Of a DNA stretch of 64,000 bases, positions 32,803-41,483 are shown in pieces. Position 1 is the first letter of the stretch; every line of letters starts with the position of its first letter. The DNA is from Pseudomonadota bacterium (GTDB taxonomy: Bacteria > Myxococcota_A > UBA796 > GCA-2862545), in the NCBI GenBank assembly GCA_947505245.1, contig CANNIZ010000015.1:1-64000 (forward strand), given 5' to 3'. The position numbers and the translations under genes are program-made. The notes beneath the pieces were generated by a model. That model was not told where the DNA came from, ran no database searches, and saw only the letters and a program-made list of their open reading frames with translations.

Positions 32803-35781
32803 TCAGTGCGGGGCCGTGTACACGCGCCCGGCGTTGCCGGCAGGCACGGTGCCAACCAGCGCGTCCGCGAACACCTTGACCGTGCCGCCGTTGGTCGTGC
32901 CCAGGCCGCCGGTGACATTCACGGTGCCACCGGTCAGGTCGACCGTGGGGGCGTCGAGCAGGACGCCGCCACCACCGCCCGCCGCGCCAGCGACGGCGCC
33001 CGTTCCGCCGCCACCTCCGCGGGCGGAGGCCGTGCCGGGCAGGTCGAGACGTTCGACCGCTACGAGGGTGATCGCGCCGCCGCCCGCGCCGCCGCCGCCA
33101 CCACCACGCGGACGCGACGCCGAGACAGCGCCGTTCAGACCGTTGGCGTCCGTCGTTCCGCCCGCGCCCCCAGCACCACAGGAGCCGCCACCTCCGCCGC
33201 CGGCGCCGCTGTTGGAGGCGCCGCCCCCTCCGCCGGTGCCGATGCAGTTCGCCGTACCCGCCCCGCCGCCGCCGCCCGAGCCAAGGCCGACGCTGCGCGC
33301 GGTGGAGACGTCACCGTTCACTCCGGCCCCAAGGTAACCGCCGGACGCTCCTGCCCCACCCGCGAACGGCCCGGTCCCGGCGCCGCCCGGGCCCGCCGAG
33401 GCGGCCGCGCCCGATGAGCCAGCGCCGCCCGGGCTCCACGAGCAGCCGGACCCGGCGCCGGACCCGATGCCGCCCGCGCCACCGAGGCCGCCGACGCCCG
33501 AGCCCCCTGCGAAGCCACCGAGGCCCGCGCCGCCGCCGCCGCCGGCGCCGCCCGCGCCACCGCCGCCGCCGCCGCCGCCGCCCGCGTACACGCGCGAGAT
33601 CCCGCCGATACCGCCCGTCGCGCTGTTCGCGGGGCTTCCACCGTCGCCGCCCTTTCCACCTGCGGCCGCGGCCCCGCCGGCCAGCGCGGGCGACGGCGCG
33701 CCGCCGACGCCCCCCTGCCCGTGGTTCGGCATGGTGCCGTCGCCGCCGGTTCCGCCAGTGATTCCGACCGTGATCGAGCCACCCGCCCCAAAGGGACCCG
33801 CAGCGAACGTGCCCCCGAGCCCTCCGTTCCCGTTGCCGCCATTGCCGCCCGCGCCGCCGTCGCCGCCCGTCGAGTCATCCGCGCACTCCTCGGCGCCGCC
33901 GCCGCCACCGCCGCCGCCGCTGCCTCCGGCGCCGCCGCCGCCGCCCCCGCCAAAGCCCGCGCCGTCCGCTTCGATGGCCCCAGCGACCCGGATCGTGTTC
34001 GCGTACAGCGACAGCCAGCCGTCCCGCGGGCTCGTCACCGCCGGATCCGAGGGTGCCATGCCCGTCGCAACGCCAGCCACGACGCCCCAGCTCTGGACGT
34101 GCACGGTGGCGCTCGACGGAACGTCGACGGCCTCGAACCAGTGTTCGCCATAGACGGTGTCCCGACCGCTCGTCGGCCAATTCGCTGTACTCCCGCCGCG
34201 CGCGTCGTTGGCGCGCAGCGCCGCGATGTCCCCCGCGAACGTGACCGCCTCGGCGACGCCGATCGCGGCCGAGGTCCCGGTCGAGCAGTTCAGGCCCGCG
34301 AACATCGGGTGGACCGATACGTAGTACCGAGCGTCCGTCCACGCGCCGAGCACGGTGAGCGAGGCCAACCGTGCGTCCACCGCCGTCCCCTCAGAAGTAT
34401 AGGACAACACGTCCGTGCCGCCAGGCGACGTGCCGATCGCCACCTCGTACGCGGTCGCGCCCGCCACGGCCGTCCAATTCGCGTCGAGGTACCCGGCGCC
34501 CGCGCCGAGCGGCGAGTAGCGCCACATCGCGCTCACGCCCGGCGAGCGGCTGCCCGCCTTCACCGTGGGCACGCCGGCGACAGCGGACACGCCGTCGCAG
34601 TTCTCGTCGACCCCGCCGCAGACCTCCGTGGCGCCCGGGTTCACCGCGCCCACAGCGTCGTCGCAGTCTTGCGCCTTCAGAAAGCCGTCCCCGTCGAGGT
34701 CGTCGTCCTTCGTCGTCGCCGAGCAGTCGTTGTCTACGCCGTCGTACACGACTTCTGTAGCGCCCGGGTTCACCGCGGCCGCGGCGTCGTCGCAGTCTGC
34801 CGCCTTCAGGAAGCCGTCCCCGTCAAGATCGTCGTCCTTCGTCGTCGCCGAGCAGTCGTTGTCCACGCCGTCGTACACGACTTCCGTAGCGCTCGGATTC
34901 ACGGTGCCCACGGCGTCGTCGCAGTCCTGCGCCTTCAGAAAGCCGTCCCCGTCAAGATCGTCGTCCTTCGTCGTCGCCGAGCAGTCGTTGTCGACCGTGT
35001 CGTAGGGGACTTCGGTAGCGCCAGGGTTCACCGCGTTCGCCGTGTCGTCGCAGTCCTGTGCCTGTGCGAACCCGTCCCCGTCGAGATCGTCTTCCAGCGT
35101 GGTCACGTCGCAGTCGTTGTCCACGCCGTCGTAAGGGACCTCCACCGCGTCGGGGTTCACGGTCTCATCGGCGTCATTGCAGTCGTCCGCCTGAACGAAG
35201 CCGTCGCCGTCCAGATCGTCTTCCAGCGTGGTCACGTCGCAGTCGTTGTCCACGCCGTCGTACGGGACCTCCACCGCGTCGGCGTTAACGGTGCCATCCG
35301 CATCGTCGCAGTCTTTACACGCCGCGAAACCGTCCTCGTCGCCGTCGGTGTAGCCCACCTCGCCGTCGCAGTTGTAGTCGACAGGGTCCGCGCAATCGTC
35401 TTCGGTGGCGCCGGGATGCACGTCTTCACGTGTGTCGTCACAGTCCGTCCCGTCTGCAACCGAACCCGACGGCGCCTCGCACGCCTCGACCGCGCCGGAC
35501 TTCAGTCCAAAGGCGTCGCCGTCGGCGTCGGTGTACCAGGTGGGCGCGTCCGTGGCGTCCTCGTCGATCTCGCCGTCACAGTCATCATCATCGCCGTCAC
35601 ACGTGGTGTCGCCGCCGGGGCCGACGTCCGCGTTGGCGTCGTCGCAGTCCTCGGAGGCGGGCACGCCGTCGTTGTCCGCGTCGACGTCGACCACGCTCGT
35701 ATCGACCACCTCCGAGTCGCGATCGACCTTGCGGCAAGCGGCGAGAAAGGCCAGGAGCAGGACGGTGCGGGCGCGCGACAT
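32803..35781 (-). CDS. Giant MopE-like metal-binding-motif lipoprotein with Gly-rich domain
   Basis: 992 aa surface lipoprotein. Lipobox LAAC at residues 13-16, then an Asp/Cys-rich region of thrombospondin-type-3/'putative metal-binding motif' repeats (CDDANADVGPG, EVPYDGVDNDCD, DLDGDGF), including five nearly identical 43-residue units. Next come an FN3-like domain (about residues 430-530), a beta domain, and a very Gly-rich stretch (about 600-950), then a short end with VNVTGGLGTT. The repeats probably bind calcium and stabilise a rod. GGAGG precedes the ATG. The Gly-rich part may be a surface or self-assembly region; biased composition makes alignment unreliable there. Confidence 0.9.
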   Translation of the reverse strand: MSRARTVLLLAFLAACRKVDRDSEVVDTSVVDVDADNDGVPASEDCDDANADVGPGGDTTCDGDDDDCDGEIDEDATDAPTWYTDADGDAFGLKSGAVEACEAPSGSVADGTDCDDTREDVHPGATEDDCADPVDYNCDGEVGYTDGDEDGFAACKDCDDADGTVNADAVEVPYDGVDNDCDVTTLEDDLDGDGFVQADDCNDADETVNPDAVEVPYDGVDNDCDVTTLEDDLDGDGFAQAQDCDDTANAVNPGATEVPYDTVDNDCSATTKDDDLDGDGFLKAQDCDDAVGTVNPSATEVVYDGVDNDCSATTKDDDLDGDGFLKAADCDDAAAAVNPGATEVVYDGVDNDCSATTKDDDLDGDGFLKAQDCDDAVGAVNPGATEVCGGVDENCDGVSAVAGVPTVKAGSRSPGVSAMWRYSPLGAGAGYLDANWTAVAGATAYEVAIGTSPGGTDVLSYTSEGTAVDARLASLTVLGAWTDARYYVSVHPMFAGLNCSTGTSAAIGVAEAVTFAGDIAALRANDARGGSTANWPTSGRDTVYGEHWFEAVDVPSSATVHVQSWGVVAGVATGMAPSDPAVTSPRDGWLSLYANTIRVAGAIEADGAGFGGGGGGGAGGSGGGGGGGGAEECADDSTGGDGGAGGNGGNGNGGLGGTFAAGPFGAGGSITVGITGGTGGDGTMPNHGQGGVGGAPSPALAGGAAAAGGKGGDGGSPANSATGGIGGISRVYAGGGGGGGGGAGGAGGGGGAGLGGFAGGSGVGGLGGAGGIGSGAGSGCSWSPGGAGSSGAAASAGPGGAGTGPFAGGAGASGGYLGAGVNGDVSTARSVGLGSGGGGGAGTANCIGTGGGGGASNSGAGGGGGGSCGAGGAGGTTDANGLNGAVSASRPRGGGGGGAGGGAITLVAVERLDLPGTASARGGGGGTGAVAGAAGGGGGVLLDAPTVDLTGGTVNVTGGLGTTNGGTVKVFADALVGTVPAGNAGRVYTAPH
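34628..35272 (-). repeat. Five 129-bp tandem repeats in the MopE-like gene
   Basis: Five head-to-tail copies of a 129-bp unit (43 codons, starting EVxYDGVDNDC), in phase with the reading frame. The spacing is exact: the sequence GAGCAGTCGT recurs at 34721, 34850 and 34979. Copies 2-4 are most alike (80-90% or more at DNA level), so copy number could change by recombination between strains. Confidence 0.85.
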
Positions 35782-35914
35782 GGAACCTCCAAAGAACGCA
35801 CGTTACCACGCGAACGTGGGACTCGCCCGACGCGTCGGGCGGCGCCACACCGGCGACGTGACGCACCGATCCCAACGCAGCGAGCTTCCCTGAGTTCCGG
35901 CATATTCTCGGGGC

Positions 35915-36226
35915 ATGAACGAGAACACGCCGCTCGAAGGAAACGCCGCCGGGTGGCTCCCGTACGCGCAGGTCACCGTCGCGTCCCTGCCCGGGAATGA
36001 CGCCGGACGCCCGCCCGGCCTTCGCCGCGGGGCTGGCGGACGGCGGCGTACTGTACGGGGGCCTCAACGGCATCGCTGCGTACGGCCGCAAACACCGCGC
36101 GATCGGGGCCTGGGCGCTGACGCTGCTGCTCGGCCTCGTCTACGTGCCGCTGCTCTGACCGCCCATCCGGATCCTGCTCGTCGTCGCAATGCTCAACAGC
36201 GGCGTCAGAAAGGCCTTCCTCGGCTG
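35915..36226 (+). pseudogene. Decayed small membrane-protein gene
   Basis: An ATG at 35915 with MNENTPLEGNAAGWLPYAQV opens a frame that shifts near 35998 into RPAFAAGLADGGVLYGGLN and AIGAWALTLLLGLVYVPLL, which then meets an in-frame TGA before PIRILLVVAMLNSGVRKAFL and the final stop. One frameshift and one nonsense codon make it non-functional. The last 80 bp recur at 40134-40213. The likely parent was a two- or three-helix membrane protein of about 100 aa. Confidence 0.72.
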
Positions 36227-36227
36227 A

Positions 36228-36678
36228 TCACCGCCGCCAGGGGAGCTTCACATACCGATCGAACCACGGAATCGAAATGACGCTCAGGCGCACCGCCACT
36301 GACGCTTCGGGACGCAGCCTTAACTTCAACGATCTGGCCGGCCCGCCGCTGCTGTCGGGCCCCGGCCTCACCGTGGGGTATTGCGACGCATCCTCGTGCA
36401 CGATCACGCCCACGTGTGACGTCATCGATCTGCCCGGCGACATGCGTTCGAATCGCCTCATCGATTTCGACGATCTTGACGTACACAAGGTCCTCCCGGA
36501 GCGCGGCGGGATCGGCATGATCGATGTTCGGGAAGCAGCGATTCAGCGCATGACGAGCGAGTCTCGACATGCCGACGACGACCTCCTCCGCCTGCCTGTT
36601 GGGCGCCTGCGCGGGGCCACCCGTGACGAGGCGGTCGTGTGGGACGTCGCGTTCGGCGACCGTCATATACTCGGGCAC
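36228..36678 (-). pseudogene. Possible frameshifted minus-strand gene
   Basis: Two overlapping minus-strand frames look like one gene broken near 36425: the first (GTG at 36678 with AGGA upstream) gives EEVVVGMSRLARHALNR and EDLVYVKIVEIDEAIRTHVA, and the second gives HVGVIVHEDASQYPTVR and VRLSVISIPWFDRYVKLPW to the stop. Both have high GC at third positions. A plus-strand frame at 36277-36717 is also open, so strand is uncertain and this call is weak. No family recognised. Confidence 0.35.
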
Positions 36679-36757
36679 ACGACGTTCCTAGAGGATCGGT
36701 ATGCACACAGCCCGTGAAAGGGGGCGGCGGTGCGGTATCCTGTCGGCGGAGGTGACG

Positions 36758-37519
36758 ATGGCGCCAGCCGCGGACAGCACCCGACAGCGCGAGCTGTTCG
36801 AGCGGATCCACGATGCATACGCGAGCCACTACTACGATCGCGACTCGATGGAGTTTCGTCGTCGGTTCATTCACGGGCCGCTCTGGGACGGGCTTGATCT
36901 CGACGGCAAGGAAGTCGCCGATCTCGCCTGCGGGTCGGGGGCGAACTCCGAGGCGCTTCTCGAACGCTTTCCTGGCGTTCGCACGACAGGGTTCGACATC
37001 TCGGAGCCGGCCGTCGTCGATTACGCAAAGCGCACGGGGCGCCCCTCGCATCGCGTGAACCTCACCGAGGCCGGCTCGTTCGAAGCCGACTTCGACGCGG
37101 CGATGTTCATCGGGGCCCTACACCACTGCGTTTCCGACCTGCGTGCCACGCTCGCGAACGTCGCCGCGATGCTGCGACCGGGCGGCGTGTTCATGATGAT
37201 GGAGCCCAACCAGCAGTACGTGCTTGATCACGCCCGGCGGGCCTGGTATCGCAACGACGCGTACTTCGACGCCCAGACCGAGCGGGCGCTCTCCCACGAC
37301 GAGCTCGTCGCCCTGTCGCGCGAGTGGTTCGACGTCGAGTGGGTACGTTGGGTCGGGGGACCTGCCTACTTCCTGGTCTACAACAGCCTCATCTTCCGGA
37401 TCCCGCACCCCGTCAAGCGCGCCACCGCGCCGGCGCTGCTGCGACTCGAAGCGTCGTGGAACAAGCTGCCCGGCAAGGTCATCTACCCGTATTTTCTGGC
37501 TCGCTGGCGTCGCCGGTGA
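36758..37519 (+). CDS. Class I SAM-dependent methyltransferase
   Basis: 253 aa. The SAM-binding loop DLACGSGANSEALLERFPG, the acidic strand-end TTGFDISEPAV, FIGALHHCVSDL and the LRPGGVFMMMEPN turn give the full methyltransferase fold. GGAGG stands 5 nt before the ATG at 36758. The 3' end overlaps the convergent glycosyltransferase gene by 41 bp. Position beside a GT2 and a membrane glycosyltransferase suggests modification of a sugar, lipid carrier or polysaccharide, but the substrate is unknown. Confidence 0.88.
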   Translation: MAPAADSTRQRELFERIHDAYASHYYDRDSMEFRRRFIHGPLWDGLDLDGKEVADLACGSGANSEALLERFPGVRTTGFDISEPAVVDYAKRTGRPSHRVNLTEAGSFEADFDAAMFIGALHHCVSDLRATLANVAAMLRPGGVFMMMEPNQQYVLDHARRAWYRNDAYFDAQTERALSHDELVALSREWFDVEWVRWVGGPAYFLVYNSLIFRIPHPVKRATAPALLRLEASWNKLPGKVIYPYFLARWRRR

Positions 37520-38462
37520 GCCCGGCGCCAGCCTGCTTGACGTCGCCGACCAGGTAAAGGGGGCGACCGCGCACCTCGTCGTAGATACGTCCGACGTACT
37601 CGCCAAGGATCCCGAGACAGACGAGCTGGACGGCCCCGACGAACAGGATGGCGACCATCAGCGAGGCCCAGCCCGGGACGACCTGTCCGTACGTAAATTT
37701 AAGGTACACGGCGTACAACGCGTAGCTCATGCACGCAGCGGCGAACACCATGCCTGAGACGATCGCGAGGCGGAGCGGCACGATCGAAAACGAGAGCACC
37801 GCATCGGCGGCGAGACGGACCATGCGGATCAGCGGGTATTTTGTGTGCCCTTCGAACCGGGCCTGGCGCTCGTACAGCACGCCGGTCTGGCGAAAGCCGA
37901 TCCACCGCACCATGCCGCGCACGAACCGGTTCTGCTCCCGCAGCTGCCGCATCGCCACGACCGCGCGGCGGCTCAGCAGCCGAAAATCCCCGGTGTCCAC
38001 AGGGAGATCGATGGAGGTCAGCAGGCGGACCGCGCGGTAGAACACCCAGGCTGTGCCGAGCTTGAACGCCGACTCCGCTGCGCGACGGTGACGCACACCG
38101 TAGACGACGTCGAAGCCCTCGCGCCAGCGGTCGAGCATCAGGAGCAGCACCTCGGGCGGGTCCTGCAGGTCGGCGTCCATCACCGCGACCGCCTGCCCGC
38201 GAGCGTAGTCGAGCCCCGCCGTGATCGCGAGCTGGTGCCCATAGTTTCGTGACAGGTCGAGGATGCTTACGCGCGGGTCGCGGGCGTGGAGATCGAGCAT
38301 CCGCTCGAGCGAGCGGTCGCTACTCCCGTCGTTGACGAGCAGGAGCTCGTAGTCGACGCCAGCCCCCAGCATCACCGCGCTGACCCGCGCGTACAGCTCC
38401 GCGAGGCCGCCCTCCTCGTTGTACACGGGCACGATGATCGTCAGCGTCGGCGGCTGGTTCAC
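37479..38462 (-). CDS. GT2 glycosyltransferase with two membrane segments (DPM1/GtrB-like)
   Basis: 327 aa. TIIVPVYNEEGGLAELYARV, LLVNDGSSDRS, YGHQLAITAGLDYARG and MDADLQDPPE (the DxD) with DTGDFRLLSRR define a polyprenyl-phosphate glycosyltransferase of the dolichol-phosphate-mannose-synthase/GtrB type. Two C-terminal membrane segments (IVSGMVFAAACMSYALYAV and ASLMVAILFVGAVQLVCLGI) anchor it. It would make undecaprenyl-phosphate-linked sugar for the neighbouring membrane enzyme. Its start overlaps the stop of the upstream gene (ATGA), so the two are coupled. Confidence 0.92.
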   Translation of the reverse strand: MNQPPTLTIIVPVYNEEGGLAELYARVSAVMLGAGVDYELLLVNDGSSDRSLERMLDLHARDPRVSILDLSRNYGHQLAITAGLDYARGQAVAVMDADLQDPPEVLLLMLDRWREGFDVVYGVRHRRAAESAFKLGTAWVFYRAVRLLTSIDLPVDTGDFRLLSRRAVVAMRQLREQNRFVRGMVRWIGFRQTGVLYERQARFEGHTKYPLIRMVRLAADAVLSFSIVPLRLAIVSGMVFAAACMSYALYAVYLKFTYGQVVPGWASLMVAILFVGAVQLVCLGILGEYVGRIYDEVRGRPLYLVGDVKQAGAGLTGDASEPENTGR

Positions 38463-39988
38463 AGGGCACCTTCGGCGTCGGGCGCGCCCCGCAAGAGCAC
38501 GTCGGCGACCGTGTCAGCGTAGGCGCGGTGCCAATGCCCGGAGGCGAGCAGGGTGCGCACCAACGGGCCGTCGTGGTCGAACAACACCCAATCGACGCCA
38601 TAGCGGTCGAGCACCGCCTCGGAGGAGGAGCCCCCGTTCACGACGTCGACGTATTCGCTCATGAACGCGACGCCGTACATGTCCGAGCGACCATCGACGA
38701 ACACCCGGTACCGCGGCCACCCAGCGAAGATCAAGTATCCACCCCACAGATCCGTAGTGAACGGGTTGCCTTCGACACCGCGCTCCTCGGCCCACGCGAG
38801 CGCGGCGACGGGGTAACGGGCGGAATCCGGCGTGGCGTCGAGCAGCTGCCACGGCCCGACGCGACCTCCCATAGCACTGACGAGCAGGCACGCGAGGACG
38901 CTGAGGGCGGCGAACAGCCCTCCCTTGATCTCGTAGTCCACGAACTCGGCTGACAATGCGCCCGCGCGTTCGCGCACGCGCGCAAGGGCGGGCACCGTTT
39001 CGAGAGACATGGTCGAGGCGAACGCTGCGTCCCCGGCGCGCTCGGCGATGATCCACGAGCTGAGCAGCGCGGACAGTGGCACCGCCCGGACCATGAAGAA
39101 CGCGGCGTGGGCGTTGAACACCAGGACCACGCCCTCGAACAGCGACAGTCCCCGCCGAGACTGGATCAGAATCGCCGCGCTGCACACGAGGCCGACCTCG
39201 AACCACCGCTCTTCGCGGAGGTTCGGCGGCAGCCACTCGCCGACGTGAGACAAAAGCCACGCCCACCGGCCGTCGACGACGTGTAGCGGGTAGGCGAGGA
39301 GCGCGGGCCCGCATGGGTTGAGGCATGCCGCCCCGAGCGTCGCGCCGATCGCCAGCGCGGTCGGCACGAGCCGCCGCCGGATGCTCGCGTCGCCGAGGGC
39401 CGCGTGGACGAGGTCCACGCCGAATGACAGGCCCAACAACGCGAAGCCCATCATGAACCCGGCGTGGAGGTTGACCCAGACCACCATGATCGGAGCGAAC
39501 CACGCCCAGGATCCTTGGCCGTCGCGGGCGCGCAACAACAGCCACAGCCAGGTCATCGCGATCACCATCGTGAACACGTGCGGGCGCGCAAGCCAATGGA
39601 GCATCGTTGCGGCGGTCGCGCCGAACATAACCACAAACGCCGGAAATACTGAAACACCCCGAGACAGTGCGAGGCGATAGCCGATGTACAACGAGCTCGC
39701 GACGGCCACCCCCGAGATCAGGGCGACGCCGTTCCACCCAAGGCCGCGGTACGCGAGGGCGAACAGCACCCCGCTGAGCCACTCCTGCACGACCCACTCG
39801 GCGCCCGGGTGGGTGAAGCTGAACGGGTCGACGGTCGGGACGTGCCCGGTCGAGAGGATGAGCAGGCCGGTCGCCGTATGGCGGAACGAATCCCCATCGT
39901 GAAACGTCCTCGGCGAGACGAGGATCTGCCCCATGACCGCGCAGAACAGCACGTCCCCGAACGTCGGGACCAGGCGGCGCATGTCCAT
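38459..39988 (-). CDS. Polytopic membrane glycosyltransferase-like protein
   Basis: 509 aa with about 11 hydrophobic segments and a C-terminal extracytoplasmic part. The first loop carries DGDSFRHTATGLLIL, then the THPGAEWVVQEWLSGVLFA motif, both reminiscent of GT-C-fold transferases that use polyprenyl-phosphate sugars. A final region with VFVDGRSDMYG may contribute to substrate binding. It is translationally coupled to the GT2 gene, which supplies the donor in such pairs. Start at the ATG ending 39988. It could also be a flippase-type protein; the glycosyltransferase role is inferred from context. Confidence 0.78.
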   Translation of the reverse strand: MDMRRLVPTFGDVLFCAVMGQILVSPRTFHDGDSFRHTATGLLILSTGHVPTVDPFSFTHPGAEWVVQEWLSGVLFALAYRGLGWNGVALISGVAVASSLYIGYRLALSRGVSVFPAFVVMFGATAATMLHWLARPHVFTMVIAMTWLWLLLRARDGQGSWAWFAPIMVVWVNLHAGFMMGFALLGLSFGVDLVHAALGDASIRRRLVPTALAIGATLGAACLNPCGPALLAYPLHVVDGRWAWLLSHVGEWLPPNLREERWFEVGLVCSAAILIQSRRGLSLFEGVVLVFNAHAAFFMVRAVPLSALLSSWIIAERAGDAAFASTMSLETVPALARVRERAGALSAEFVDYEIKGGLFAALSVLACLLVSAMGGRVGPWQLLDATPDSARYPVAALAWAEERGVEGNPFTTDLWGGYLIFAGWPRYRVFVDGRSDMYGVAFMSEYVDVVNGGSSSEAVLDRYGVDWVLFDHDGPLVRTLLASGHWHRAYADTVADVLLRGAPDAEGAL

Positions 39989-40133
39989 GTCAGACCCCCG
40001 GCGCAGTGTACCCTTTCGCGCGGGACCTCGCGTCGAGCAGGTCCACGAGGTTCGCGTCGAGCGCCGCAGCGGCCCCCGCTAATGGTCTACAGGGCATGGC
40101 GCTCGGCCGAGCAGCGAAACTCCACGCGCAGGG

Positions 40134-40213
40134 CCGCCCATCGGGATCCTGCTCGTCGTCGGAATGCTCTACAGCGGCGTCCGAAAGGCCTTCATCGGCT
40201 GATAACCGCCGCC
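40134..40213 (+). pseudogene. 80-bp copy of the end of the 35.9-kb gene
   Basis: Matches 36159-36238 at about 92% (six mismatches in 80 bp) and reads PIGILLVVGMLYSGVRKAFI before a stop. It has no start or upstream coding sequence, so it is a stray 3' fragment. The flanking 39989-40133 shows no gene. Confidence 0.82.
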
Positions 40214-40378
40214 TGGGAAGACGCCCGGTTCGTCGGCCGGGACAAGGTCGGCGAGTGGACGCCGGGCGGCGAAGCGCGGGCCCTGACACGGGTGTCGCGA
40301 TCCCAGCGGCTGCGGGTTGCAGAGCACGGCTCCAGGCCCTTCTTCGGCTGGCACGAGGTGTGCTACTCACCTCGGTGA
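40206..40378 (+). other. Possible 3' gene fragment with no start
   Basis: A frame with coding-like composition reads WEDARFVGRDKVGEWTPGG, then EHGSRPFFGWHEVCYSPR to a TGA at 40376-40378, overlapping the end of the 80-bp repeat. I see no start codon with a ribosome site and no family match. It may be the tail of a lost gene joined to the duplicated fragment. Confidence 0.3.
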
Positions 40379-40390
40379 ACGGAGGTTCCC

Positions 40391-41308
40391 GTGATCCGCT
40401 TCCTCGCCCTCGTCCCCGTCCTCGCGCTGCTCACCGCCTGTCCACCCGAGCAGGCCTGCACCACCGAGGCGGTCGGTTCGGTGTCGCTCACGGTGGTCGA
40501 CGCCGCCGGAAACGCAATCCCCGGCGCCACGGCGACGTTCTCGGTCGATGGTGCCGCGGCCGAAGCGTGCGAGTCGATGCAGGCGGGTGCCTTCGTATGC
40601 GGATGGGAGCGCGCCGGGCATTTCGAAATCGCGGTGTCGGCGGTCGGGTACGTCGACGCCACCGTGTCGGCCGACGTCGCGCAGGGCGAGTGCCACGTGG
40701 AGCCGGTGAGCGAGACCGTCGCGCTTGAGCTCGACGAGCTTGCGTGTACGACGGAGGCTGTCCCGAGCGTCACGCTGTCCGTGCTGAGCGGCGGCACCCC
40801 GGTGGTCGCAGACCTCGCACAGTGGCGGACGCGCGGCGGCGACACGCTGGAGAACTGCGACCGCACCGACGTCGGCACGTACACCTGCGGCTACGAGGTG
40901 GCGGGCGATCTCGACGTGTTCGCAGAGCTCAACGGGGAGCGCATCGCCACGCGCGTCACCGTGACGGGTGATGAGTGTCACGTGACGACCGAGGATGCGA
41001 GCCTCGACTTCGCGCCGGACGCCTGCACCGACGTGGTCGCCACCTCCGTGATGGTCACCACCGTCGACATGGACGTCGCGGCGGACGTCGACAGCGTCGT
41101 TTGGGGCTTCGCAAACGCAGACTCGATGCCCCAGCCCTGCGCGTCGCTCGGAAGCGGTGTGTACGCCTGTGGTGAGGAGGCGGCCGGCCTGATCGAGGTC
41201 ACCGCCACCCTGGGTTTCGAGGAGCAGGTCCAGGCGGTCGAGGTGCTTCAGGGCGAATGCCACGTGATCGGCGAGGACATGAGCTTCGTGTTCGGCGCGC
41301 TCGAATAG
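40391..41308 (+). CDS. Lipoprotein with three four-cysteine repeats
   Basis: 305 aa. Lipobox LLTAC (Cys17), then three tandem domains of 93-96 residues, each with four cysteines in identical spacing: 23/60/70/101, 119/156/166/196, 212/250/260/290 (C-x36/37-C-x9-C-x29/30-C). Each domain begins (A)CTTEAV or ACTDVV, has a 'G.Y.CG.E.AG' centre and ends GECHV. The pattern suggests two disulphides per strand-rich domain, perhaps an Ig- or carboxypeptidase-regulatory-like fold. Start at the GTG after GGAGG. No named family recognised; the fourfold cysteine register is the strongest clue. Confidence 0.85.
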   Translation: MIRFLALVPVLALLTACPPEQACTTEAVGSVSLTVVDAAGNAIPGATATFSVDGAAAEACESMQAGAFVCGWERAGHFEIAVSAVGYVDATVSADVAQGECHVEPVSETVALELDELACTTEAVPSVTLSVLSGGTPVVADLAQWRTRGGDTLENCDRTDVGTYTCGYEVAGDLDVFAELNGERIATRVTVTGDECHVTTEDASLDFAPDACTDVVATSVMVTTVDMDVAADVDSVVWGFANADSMPQPCASLGSGVYACGEEAAGLIEVTATLGFEEQVQAVEVLQGECHVIGEDMSFVFGALE

Positions 41309-41336
41309 CGCCAGGGGTCGTCCTCGGGACGAGGCT

Positions 41337-41440
41337 ACACGGCACGGCCGAGGTTGAGGTCGACCACCGGCACGACGACCCCGTCGATCACGTCCATGCC
41401 GAGCTCGCGCCCACCTCCGCGATCGCGTCCTTCGCCGACG
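41337..41440 (-). pseudogene. Remnant of a kinase C-terminus
   Basis: Translation gives MDVIDGVVVPVVDLNLGRA to a stop, closely matching the last residues (VDVVDGVVVPVAAP) of the WD40 kinase at 44246-47404, and DNA upstream of it (GACGCGATCGCGGAGGT) matches the preceding DAIAEV codons. It lies alone between two plus-strand genes. It is a truncated, shifted copy of a kinase gene end, or the leftover of a second kinase. Confidence 0.72.
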
Positions 41441-41483
41441 GCCGACACGCACCCGGGGCCTACTCCCCGACGGAGGGCGCCGG

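Noticed and set aside
33414-34763. Plus-strand Pro/Arg-rich frames over the MopE-like gene
   Set aside because: Mirror image of the Gly-rich and Asp-rich coding strand of the MopE-like gene; no start or motif.
34628-35272. Tandem repeats considered as a CRISPR array
   Set aside because: The 129-bp units are coding, in frame and continuous; there are no spacers.
36277-36717. Plus-strand 146-aa open frame
   Set aside because: It is open with an ATG, but no ribosome site and no known motif; the minus-strand reading looks slightly better. Left undecided at low confidence.
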